64,000 bases of DNA from contig JAKBLB010000001.1 in the NCBI GenBank assembly GCA_021832305.1, positions 124,001 to 188,000 on the forward strand, in the 5' to 3' direction. The position numbers and the translations under genes were made by a program. Shown here piece after piece: positions 10,795 through 17,627 of this stretch (position 1 is its first letter; every line of letters starts with the position of its first letter). This DNA comes from Pseudomonadota bacterium. Lineage in GTDB: Bacteria; Pseudomonadota; Gammaproteobacteria; Burkholderiales; Ferrovaceae. The notes beneath the pieces were generated by a model that did not search any database, had not been told where the DNA came from, and saw only the letters and a list, made by a program, of their open reading frames with translations.

Positions 10795-10967
10795 GCGGCC
10801 CCAAAGGAAACGCCACCGGGGAGGGTGGCGCGGGTACTTCTCAAAAAACTCCAGTCCATTTTAGCACTCTTGACACCTGGATATACCTCCTTTTGACCTT
10901 GAATTGGATCGTCTTTGCTTTTCTGTTTGGCGACCTGGTTCTGTATTATCTTGGGTGGATGTCATGA
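10791..10967 (+). CDS. Small single-pass membrane protein (58 aa)
   Basis: A 58-codon frame from GTG at 10791 to TGA at 10967. It begins MSGPKGNATGEGGAGTSQ, a polar Gly-rich head. A strongly hydrophobic stretch with TWIYLLLTLNWIVFAFLFGD follows, then LVLYYLGWMS. It overlaps the regulator stop by 4 bp (GTGA) and the next gene's ATG by 4 bp (ATGA), which strongly suggests a translated, coupled gene. Its 5' part also holds a GC-rich hairpin (CGCCACC and its complement, 10811-10830). No family recognised. Confidence 0.6.
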   Translation: MSGPKGNATGEGGAGTSQKTPVHFSTLDTWIYLLLTLNWIVFAFLFGDLVLYYLGWMS

Positions 10968-11389
10968 ATGCGCAAGAGTTTTTGATGCGCTTGGATCGGG
11001 TCAAGCAGACTGGCTCTGGCCGATGGATGACAAAGTGTCCGGCTCATGACGATAAAGGCCCTTCACTTTCGGTTACGGAAGCCCAGGATGGGAAAATTCT
11101 CCTCCACTGTTTTGCAGGATGTGGGGCGCAAGAGATCATGCAGGCCCTTGGTTTGGAATTGGCCGACCTTTTTCCTGAAAAACTTTCGTTCAACCCCGGA
11201 CGCGCCCAAAGATTCCCAGCCCGTGAAATTTTGATGGCGCTGGCTTCTGAAATCGAGATAGCGGCTTTGTTGATCCTCCGCTGGATCGATCCTGATCGTG
11301 ACTGGAAACCGGATCACTATGACCGCCTGTTACTGAGTAACTCCCGAATCCAGAATGCGGTAAATATGCTGGGAGGTCATCATGGATAA
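10964..11389 (+). CDS. CHC2-type zinc-finger primase-like protein
   Basis: 141-residue protein whose N-terminal half matches the DnaG/P4 primase zinc-binding domain: TKCPAHDDKGPSLSV supplies C25 and H28, LLHCFAGCG supplies C49 and C53. No TOPRIM catalytic domain follows; the C-terminal half is unassigned. The ATG at 10964 has GGTGGA upstream, and the frame's upstream extension is the 58-residue gene in another phase. It would recognise template DNA for element replication together with the DUF3987 protein encoded next, whose start it overlaps. Confidence 0.8.
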   Translation: MNAQEFLMRLDRVKQTGSGRWMTKCPAHDDKGPSLSVTEAQDGKILLHCFAGCGAQEIMQALGLELADLFPEKLSFNPGRAQRFPAREILMALASEIEIAALLILRWIDPDRDWKPDHYDRLLLSNSRIQNAVNMLGGHHG

Positions 11390-12956
11390 TCTCACACTTG
11401 AGCAGCGTAACGTTCTGGATTACTCGCGGCCAGCACCAGCGAATATCCTGGATACTATGCGATCCGCTTCAGAATCACTCAGGAGCGAACCTGAGCCACT
11501 GCGCGCAACCTTATCACCTGCGGAGCCTTATCCCGTAGATGCGCTCGGAAACGTGCTGGGCACTGCTGCAAAGGCAATTCACGAGTCTGTCAAAGCACCT
11601 CTGGCGCTCTGTTGTCAGAGTGTACTGGCGGCGGCATCACTGGCGGCTCAAGCGCACTTTGATGTGCTGTTGCCGTGGGGCGAGCGGAAACCGTTGTCAT
11701 TATTTCTGCTGACTGTTGGCGAGTCCGGCGAAAGGAAAACCGGCGTTGATGACCTCGTACTCGGAGCCGCAAAAGTTCAGGAACGCGCAGCCATGGAAGG
11801 CTACGCAGAGGACTTGAAACTTTATCAGGAGGAACTCGCGTCATGGAATCAAGCGACCGAGGCAGCACGGAAGGCGGTGACCAACGGGAAAAAAGGCACG
11901 GTAACAGCACGCGAGGTTCAAGTAGCCGTGGGGCGATGCGGCGATAAACCAGAAGCGCCAATAGTTCCACTTCGATTCATGACTGATCCTACCGTTGAGG
12001 GCATGTACAAACAATTGGTACAGGGGCAGCCCAGTGTCGCGCTCTTTTCTGACGAGGGCGGCTTGTTGATCGGCGGACATGCTCTAAACTCTGATAACGC
12101 GCTCAAGACGATGGCGCGCTGGTGCAAACTTTGGGATGGATCACCTTTTGATAGAGTCCGAGCCGGAGATGGCGCTGGCGTTTTGTATGGGCGGCGGATG
12201 GCTTTCCACCAGTTGGCACAGCCGGACGTTATGGCTACGCTCTTATCTGATCGTATGGCGAACGGTCAAGGACTGCTTGCCCGCTGTCTTGTTGCATGGC
12301 CTGACTCAACAATCGGCACGCGTCACATTAAGGCGTATGAATGGCCCGGTAATCACCCCGCCCTCAAAAGGCTGTTTGCTGTATTCAAAGGGCTGATGGA
12401 AGCCAAACCAAGATCAGGGAAATCCGAACAAGAACTTGATCCTGTAGAACTGCCGCTGACCGATGATGCAAAGTCTCTAGCAGTCGCGGCTAACAATCAG
12501 TTTGAAACCCTGATGGCACCCGGCGCTGAACTTGCAGAACTTCGGGACCGCACCAGCAAGGCGGTTGAAAATGCTTGTCGTATCGCTGGTGTACTCGCGG
12601 TGATCGAACAAGGTTTGTCGGTTCGAGAGATTGGCGAGGACCACCTTGGGCGCGCCCTGGTACTGGTGCAATGGTATTTAAAGGAAACTTTGCGCATCAA
12701 AACCATGGCACAGGTTCCGGCTGAGATCACGGACGCAGAGGCCCTCATGCGCTGGCTACAGGGCCGGAATATGAGGCAGTTTTGCTCTGTTCAGGTTATG
12801 CAAGGCGGCCCAAATCGACTGCGCTCCAAATCAACCTTTGAAGCGGCTATCAAGGTTTTGGGTGAGGGTGGGTATGTTGGCCGGCTTCCAGATGGCCAAG
12901 TGATTGACGGAAAATCCAGGCGTCTAAGTTGGGAGGTATTTCACTATGTGGTTTGA
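11382..12956 (+). CDS. DUF3987 P-loop ATPase, probable replication protein
   Basis: 524-residue protein of the DUF3987 (YfjI-like) family, common in integrative elements beside primase fragments. The variant Walker A is GESGERKT (113-120), where Arg replaces the usual Gly. The acidic FSDEGG (222-227) is a likely Walker B. The C-terminal part (CSVQVMQGGPNRLRSKSTFE) looks like a winged helix. It overlaps the primase gene by 8 bp and the next gene by 11 bp. The likely role is a helicase or origin-processing ATPase for the excised element; this is inferred, not shown. Confidence 0.8.
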   Translation: MDNLTLEQRNVLDYSRPAPANILDTMRSASESLRSEPEPLRATLSPAEPYPVDALGNVLGTAAKAIHESVKAPLALCCQSVLAAASLAAQAHFDVLLPWGERKPLSLFLLTVGESGERKTGVDDLVLGAAKVQERAAMEGYAEDLKLYQEELASWNQATEAARKAVTNGKKGTVTAREVQVAVGRCGDKPEAPIVPLRFMTDPTVEGMYKQLVQGQPSVALFSDEGGLLIGGHALNSDNALKTMARWCKLWDGSPFDRVRAGDGAGVLYGRRMAFHQLAQPDVMATLLSDRMANGQGLLARCLVAWPDSTIGTRHIKAYEWPGNHPALKRLFAVFKGLMEAKPRSGKSEQELDPVELPLTDDAKSLAVAANNQFETLMAPGAELAELRDRTSKAVENACRIAGVLAVIEQGLSVREIGEDHLGRALVLVQWYLKETLRIKTMAQVPAEITDAEALMRWLQGRNMRQFCSVQVMQGGPNRLRSKSTFEAAIKVLGEGGYVGRLPDGQVIDGKSRRLSWEVFHYVV

Positions 12957-13371
12957 TCCCGCAGAACTTCTCAAGAAATCAGAACCCGCCCCCCTTGCTA
13001 TTCCTGCTATTCCGCTATTCGCTGGGGGGGAGCCAGAGGTAAACGAGGGGGAAAATAGCAAAATAGCAGAAATAGCAGACCCCCCCGATTCTGAAAACTT
13101 GGTTTCTGCCCCATCCAATGACGAAGCCTGGCGGGATGAACTTGCGGCCCAACTCGAGGCGAATCCTGAACTTCGGTACGTTTACCGTGCCGGGTTACCC
13201 GAGGGCGGTTTGGTCAAACTGTACTTTGCAGTCAGGGACGTGGCCACGGCTTACTTTACGATCCCAGCGGAGCGGTACGACCCGATCACGGCCATGATGG
13301 AACTGTCACGACTGGCAGATCAGCATTACCCGGCAGTTGATCCACACCCTTACGCGGACCCTTTGAGGTGA
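12946..13371 (+). CDS. Element protein of unknown function
   Basis: 141 residues, no family recognised. The N-terminal ~65 residues are Pro/Glu-rich and look disordered (SEPAPLAIPAIPLFAGG, then an acidic run). The rest looks folded: WRDELAAQLEANPELRYVYR, then LVKLYFAVRDVATAYFTIP. The 11-bp overlap with the DUF3987 gene supports translation in the same operon. An accessory replication or anti-host role is possible but unsupported. Confidence 0.65.
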   Translation: MWFDPAELLKKSEPAPLAIPAIPLFAGGEPEVNEGENSKIAEIADPPDSENLVSAPSNDEAWRDELAAQLEANPELRYVYRAGLPEGGLVKLYFAVRDVATAYFTIPAERYDPITAMMELSRLADQHYPAVDPHPYADPLR

Positions 13372-13417
13372 AAGCACAACTTCGGATACTGGAATTCATG
13401 GTCATGTTTGACACGGC

Positions 13418-13646
13418 TGGATAAATGGTTATCCACTCTCACGGTTTATGGATATAATATTATCCATACTCCAATTGGACACCGAGCATGAGATACCACA
13501 TCACTGTCACCCGGAACGGAACCAGCACCAGAACCACGGTCAGCATGGATAAAACCTTATCCGGTCTGCTGGCGGCTTCACTTGGGAAGGATGGACTGCT
13601 GGCGGATCACGGAACAGTCAGGGCATGGCTGGATAACCATTTATCC
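13418..13646. repeat. Four GGATAA-N4-TTATCC palindromes
   Basis: Sites at 13419-13434 (spacer ATGG), 13450-13465 (GGATAT-AATA-TTATCC, one mismatch), 13547-13562 (spacer AACC) and 13631-13646 (spacer CCAT). Two lie upstream of the gene starting at 13488 and two inside it. Site 2 contains TATAAT at 13453-13458, so a bound protein would cover a promoter. Start-to-start distances are 31, 97 and 84 bp. They are probably binding sites for an element-coded dimeric protein. Confidence 0.8.
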
Positions 13647-13796
13647 GAATGGGCGGCGTTTGATCCGCTCTTGCCAGTTTCCAGACAAGTTACGCGCCTG
13701 GCGCTGTTGCGTATCGCAAGACCGGAATATGTTGACGCCCTGACGGCTCCAGAGGCCCCCAGCGGCGTTATTCATGGCGCGGTCAGCAAGAGGTAG
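13488..13796 (+). CDS. Element protein of unknown function, holds two palindromes
   Basis: 102 residues starting MRYHITVTRNGTSTRTTVSM, with an Arg-rich segment VSRQVTRLALLRIARPEY near the end that could contact DNA. The two internal palindromes encode MDKTLS and LDNHLS, a repeated peptide pattern. With two further sites over the promoter region, autoregulation by this protein or a neighbour is plausible. It may be a ribbon-helix-helix type regulator, but I cannot confirm the fold. It begins a new transcription unit after a 116-bp gap. Confidence 0.65.
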   Translation: MRYHITVTRNGTSTRTTVSMDKTLSGLLAASLGKDGLLADHGTVRAWLDNHLSEWAAFDPLLPVSRQVTRLALLRIARPEYVDALTAPEAPSGVIHGAVSKR

Positions 13797-13798
13797 CC

Positions 13799-14068
13799 AT
13801 GCACACGAAACCAAAAATGCTTGAAACCGGCTCGGTAGTGGAATTGCAGCGCGGCCCTACCCCCCCAATTCGGCTTCACACCTTGGACGATTTACGGCTG
13901 GAAATGGCAAGGGTTTACCGCGAGATGCGATCCGGCGTTATCGATCCGCAAGACGGCACCCGACTGGCTTACGTCCTCGGTCAGATGGTTAGGCTTTTTG
14001 AACAAAGCGCCCAGGAACGACGACTAGAGGCAATCGAACAAACGCTTTCCCAAAGGACCACGCCGTGA
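13799..14068 (+). CDS. Element protein of unknown function (89 aa)
   Basis: 89 residues. The centre (LDDLRLEMARVYREMRSGVI, then YVLGQMVRLFEQSAQERRL) is strongly helical and resembles small accessory proteins seen in integrative elements and phages. It starts two bases after the preceding stop and overlaps the next gene by GTGA. No named family recognised. Confidence 0.65.
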   Translation: MHTKPKMLETGSVVELQRGPTPPIRLHTLDDLRLEMARVYREMRSGVIDPQDGTRLAYVLGQMVRLFEQSAQERRLEAIEQTLSQRTTP

Positions 14069-14601
14069 AAAACCCCATCGCAAAACTTTATGAAAAGTTG
14101 ACCCCTTCCGAACTGGCTACCGTCGCCCTCAAGCACCTATACCACGGGGACAATGACGAGGCAGGACGCGTGGCCCTCATGGTGCCCAGGGTTCATTACA
14201 TCGGTAACGACCTTGCTTACATGCAGAAGGTACGGGGGTTCATGGGCATGGTGGACGACTGGGCTACACTGGTCTGGAAGGCTCGTTACCAGCGGGAAAA
14301 AACCTTTTCTCAGGCATTGTCGATCGTCATACACCCGAGCGAAGACCCAGAAGGGGAAATACTCTGTCGGATAAAAAATCGTCTGGTGAAATGGGAATCC
14401 GACTTGATGGCGCTCGACGATGCCCTGGAGTCCGTATGCGCGTCGGCTGGCGTTGATCCTGATGGGGTGAGGGCGCTCCATGGCATTGAACGTTTTGAGC
14501 CGTTGGAACCTTCCCCAGGCGAACCGAGAACAGAAGCCGACATAGAGACGCTGGGCTGGGCAATCCAAACCTTGACGCAATGCCTTGGTAGAAGCATTTA
14601 A
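14065..14601 (+). CDS. Element protein of unknown function (178 aa)
   Basis: 178 residues starting MKNPIAKLYEKLTPSELATV from a GTG that overlaps the previous stop. It appears all-helical, with HLYHGDNDEAGRVALMVPRV and a C-terminal DIETLGWAIQTLTQCLGRS. No membrane segment, signal peptide or known motif. It is the last gene of the element before the noncoding repeat tract and is followed by a terminator-like palindrome. Function unknown. Confidence 0.65.
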   Translation: MKNPIAKLYEKLTPSELATVALKHLYHGDNDEAGRVALMVPRVHYIGNDLAYMQKVRGFMGMVDDWATLVWKARYQREKTFSQALSIVIHPSEDPEGEILCRIKNRLVKWESDLMALDDALESVCASAGVDPDGVRALHGIERFEPLEPSPGEPRTEADIETLGWAIQTLTQCLGRSI

Positions 14602-14626
14602 CCACCGCGCTGTCTGATGCACCCGA

Positions 14627-14658
14627 AAAGGGGCAATATTGCCCCTTTATTTTATCTA
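14627..14658 (+). terminator. Perfect 22-bp palindrome, probable terminator
   Basis: AAAGGGGC, loop AATATT, GCCCCTTT, then a T-rich tract, 25 bp after the last element gene. The core GGGGCAATATTGCCCC is also the first of four related inverted repeats in this tract, so it may serve two roles. Confidence 0.7.
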
Positions 14659-14738
14659 GTGTTTTCCGGTACTTAGCGGTAATCCAATAGACAATTGACT
14701 TTTGCATTTTCGCTATCAGGTGGCGAAGAAAAGCCGAT

Positions 14739-15147
14739 CAAGAGGCAATATTGCCCCTTGAAACAAGGACCATATCTGACCGATTTAGTGAACAAATTTA
14801 CAAGATAAAATCCGTTTCTAACCATATGGTTGAAGTGAAATCGAGTTTGTCCGTAGCGAAAAAATAGCGAACAGTTTCAAGCCCGTCTGCTCTGTTGCGG
14901 GAAGGGTACGATGTGCGCTTTGATACTGTCTGCCAAGTCCCCCCGAGAGCGCCAGCACAGCACGCGTGACCGCTCAAGCCCACGGTGGAAACCGGAATGC
15001 CGAGCAAGTGGCAATTTTGCCACTTGAAACTCTCTATTAAAATCAATTTGTTACAGCATGAAAATTGGATATTGCGGAAATTGTGGGCGACCGCTCAAGC
15101 CCATGGTGGAGACAGAAAAGCGGATCAAGAGGCGAAATCACCTCTTG
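14739..15147. repeat. Family of related 22-bp inverted repeats
   Basis: Three elements of the form CAAGNGGCAA, then TTGCCNCTTG: 14739-14760 (one mismatch between arms), 15005-15026 (perfect 10-bp arms) and 15126-15147 (arms CAAGAGG/CCTCTTG). The palindrome at 14627-14648 is a fourth relative. They lie 112, 266 and 121 bp apart in a gene-free tract beside attR. Candidates: cis-replication region, packaging signal or regulatory binding sites. Confidence 0.75.
14968..15070. repeat. ~103-bp direct repeat, copy A
   Basis: Starts GACCGCTCAAGCCCACGGTG, contains the inverted repeat at 15005-15026 and ends with GTTACAGC and a TGGAT motif. It is about 80% identical by eye to copy B, 121 bp downstream. 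Confidence 0.75.
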
Positions 15148-15190
15148 AAACTACCCTATTAAATCAATCAGTTACAGCCTGAAAATGGAT
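15089..15190. repeat. ~102-bp direct repeat, copy B
   Basis: Starts GACCGCTCAAGCCCATGGTG. The inverted repeat inside (15126-15147) has changed in both arms, so the hairpin is kept while its bases differ from copy A. That is paired change rather than simple drift. Confidence 0.75.
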
Positions 15191-15387
15191 AGCCGGGGTT
15201 ATCAATACCCCTCAGAATCCGGTCACACCACAAAAGGCCCGTTGTTTTTTCCTGACTGCCCTTCGTTACTTGGTAACGAGGATCCCATATCGTCTCATGT
15301 AATCTATTTCAAGCACTTTCATTTTAGGTGGGCGGGATGATGGACGGCTATAAAAAATGGCTGTGAATGCCCGTGTTTATTGATGTG
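15191..15387. other. Noncoding DNA between the repeats and attR
   Basis: No gene seen. It contains a small inverted repeat, TCGTTAC, loop TTG, GTAACGA (15263-15279), and otherwise nothing recognisable. Confidence 0.4.
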
Positions 15388-15388
15388 A

Positions 15389-15464
<76 letters not shown>

Positions 15465-15479
15465 CAAAAGAATCCGTGC

Positions 15480-15508
15480 ATCATACAGGGTTCGAGGAAC
15501 TCATGCAA
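15480..15508 (-). promoter_or_regulatory. Promoter of tRNA-Ala
   Basis: On the minus strand, -35 TTGCAT (15508-15503) and -10 TATGAT (15485-15480) are 17 bp apart and end 16 bp before the tRNA. Confidence 0.7.
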
Positions 15509-15861
15509 GGGACAATGGAACCAGGAAAAGACTCTCCGAAAATGATCGGTGGATTGTCAGAGGGTGAACGCGCATCATTCGGTGTTGAATCCGTTGTTCA
15601 ATGACAGGGGGGCGGATTTGATTGATTCCTGTGCTTTACTTGTTGGGTGATGAATTGATTTGGGGTAATAGGGGGATAATGGAGATCGTTGTGATTGATT
15701 GAATTCGGCAACAATATTTGTTTTTTTGACGTTGCATTTTGTTTCAATTTTGTTTTGTGATTTGGTATACTGACAGCAATCCGATGGTTGCGGTTTTTTT
15801 GTCAGTCATTCGGATTGGGTGATTTCAAACGCACCTTGTTTCACTTAATAAAAGGAATAGA
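15509..15861. other. Intergenic region upstream of the hns-like gene
   Basis: AT-rich, gene-free. A possible -10 TATACT at 15766-15771 follows a T-rich tract; the -35 is unclear. AAGGA at 15852-15856 is the ribosome site of the next gene. This richness in AT is typical upstream of H-NS-family genes, which often bind their own promoters. Confidence 0.4.
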
Positions 15862-16161
15862 ATGATGGCAACTTATGAAGAATTGATGGCTCAGGCAGAG
15901 GAATTGAAACAACAGGCTGAAGCCGTGCGCCAGCAGGAAAAGTTGGGGGTGATTGCGGAGATTCGCGAGAAAGTGGCGCGTTACGGCATCACAGCCAAGG
16001 AATTGGGGCTGGTGGGGACACGCGCTGCGGCACGCTCCGCTGCGTCAGGTGTTCGTTATCGGGGACCCAATGGAGAAATCTGGAATGGCAAGGGACGCCG
16101 TCCCGATTGGCTCAAGCAGGCCACCAGCGCAGGACGCAACAAGTCGGACTTCGCGATCTGA
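15862..16161 (+). CDS. H-NS family nucleoid protein
   Basis: 99-residue H-NS-like DNA-binding protein. The N-terminal coiled coil (LMAQAEELKQQAEAVRQQEK) mediates oligomers. The C-terminal domain YRGPNGEIWNGKGRRPDWL carries the AT-hook-like loop GKGRRP that binds the minor groove. Length fits the betaproteobacterial form. It typically silences AT-rich, acquired DNA. It lies just outside the element, on the far side of tRNA-Ala, so it is a chromosomal gene. Confidence 0.9.
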   Translation: MMATYEELMAQAEELKQQAEAVRQQEKLGVIAEIREKVARYGITAKELGLVGTRAAARSAASGVRYRGPNGEIWNGKGRRPDWLKQATSAGRNKSDFAI

Positions 16162-16210
16162 TTATCCGCCCCTCATTGCTTGAAAAATCTGCAGGGCAAG
16201 AGGGTAAGGT

Positions 16211-17509
16211 CTACTTTGACTTGTCTTTGGATTGATCGTCCAGCTTTTTCAGGAAATCCATTTTTTCGGCAATCTTGACTTCCAGTCCACGGGGTACGGG
16301 ACGGTACCACCGGGGAGGGTTCATGCCGGCAGGTAAGTAGGTTTCTCCTGCAGCGTAGGCATGGGGTTCATCATGGGCGTAACGATAAGTTTGCCCGTGT
16401 CCCATTTCTTTCATCAAGCGGGTTGGAGCATTGCGCAGATGAACCGGAACTTCACGACTCTTGTCCTGCTTCACGAATGCACGAGCCTGGTTGTAGGCCA
16501 TGTAGCCGGCATTGCTCTTGGCGGCAACCGCAAGGTAGATGACCGCCTGGCCCAGGGCTAATTCACCTTCAGGGCTGCCCAGGCGCTCAAAGGTCAGTGC
16601 TGCGTCGTTGGCAACCTGCAGGGCTCTTGGATCGGCCAACCCGATGTCTTCCCATGCCATTCGGACAATCCTCCGCGCCAGATAACGGGGATCGGCCCCC
16701 CCATCCAGCATCCGGCACAACCAGTAGAGCGCTGCATCGGGATGAGAGCCACGGACCGATTTGTGCAGAGCGGAAATCTGGTCATAGAAGTTGTCCCCAC
16801 CTTTATCAAACCTTCTGCTGTTCAGGGTAAGCGCATTCTGGATGAAGTCGGCATCGATCACCGTCACCCCCGCAGCACCCGCAGCCGTGTTGCACTGTTC
16901 GAGCAGGTTCAGGAGCCTTCGCGCATCGCCATCGGCGTAGCCAATGAGGGTGTCGACGGCCAAGTCGACAAATCGGAGATGACCCAGCGCCTTTTCCTGC
17001 GCCCGTATCAGCAACTGTTTCAGTTCGTCTTCGGTCAGTGACTTCAGGACATAGACCTGGGCACGAGACAGAAGGGCCGAGTTCACTTCAAACGATGGGT
17101 TTTCAGTGGTCGCGCCAATGAACGTAACCAACCCGTTTTCAGCATAGGGGAGCAGGGCATCCTGTTGGCTCTTGTTGAACCGGTGAATTTCATCGACAAA
17201 CAGGAGGGTATGTTTGTCCTGCGCCAAATTCTCCTGAGCCTGTTCCATGGCTGCCCTGATGTCTTTTACGCCAGAGAACACGGCTGACAGAGCGATGAAT
17301 TCACAATCAAATGCGTGGGCAGTCAGTCTGGCCAAGGTTGTTTTACCAACCCCCGGTGGACCCCATAAAATCATTGAATGGGGTTTCCCGCATTGAAAGG
17401 CCAGCTTCAACGGTTTGCCTTCCCCGAGAAGATGGGACTGCCCAATGACCTCATCCAAGATCTGGGGACGAAGGGCTTCAGCCAGTGGGGTCATCGGGTT
17501 CTGGGACAT
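16211..17509 (-). CDS. rarA: Replication-associated recombination ATPase RarA (MgsA)
   Basis: 432-residue AAA+ clamp-loader-like ATPase acting at stalled forks. Walker A is WGPPGVGKTTLA, Walker B is LLFVDEIHRFNKSQQD, and sensor 1 is IGATTENPSFEVNSALLSRA. The C-terminal tetramerisation region includes GSHPDAALYWLCRMLDGG and YLPAGM. I start at MSQNPMTPLAEALRP (17509); the open frame beyond has no similarity. It is divergent from mutS, 118 bp away. Confidence 0.93.
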   Translation of the reverse strand: MSQNPMTPLAEALRPQILDEVIGQSHLLGEGKPLKLAFQCGKPHSMILWGPPGVGKTTLARLTAHAFDCEFIALSAVFSGVKDIRAAMEQAQENLAQDKHTLLFVDEIHRFNKSQQDALLPYAENGLVTFIGATTENPSFEVNSALLSRAQVYVLKSLTEDELKQLLIRAQEKALGHLRFVDLAVDTLIGYADGDARRLLNLLEQCNTAAGAAGVTVIDADFIQNALTLNSRRFDKGGDNFYDQISALHKSVRGSHPDAALYWLCRMLDGGADPRYLARRIVRMAWEDIGLADPRALQVANDAALTFERLGSPEGELALGQAVIYLAVAAKSNAGYMAYNQARAFVKQDKSREVPVHLRNAPTRLMKEMGHGQTYRYAHDEPHAYAAGETYLPAGMNPPRWYRPVPRGLEVKIAEKMDFLKKLDDQSKDKSK

Positions 17510-17627
17510 GGGGGCTTTCGTACCAGCGGAAAACTGTAGAAGGGCCGAGAAACGGGTGGAGCATGGATTATAATCCATTCCATTCAGGGTGGACGCCCTC
17601 AGATTCCCGCTACAGGTTCTCTCGCTC

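Noticed and set aside
13408-13458. TTGACA at 13408-13413 as -35 for the TATAAT at 13453
   Set aside because: The 39-bp gap is far too long for a sigma-70 promoter; the real -35 is unclear.
14627-15190. CRISPR array
   Set aside because: The repeats are irregularly spaced, differ between copies and no cas genes lie nearby.
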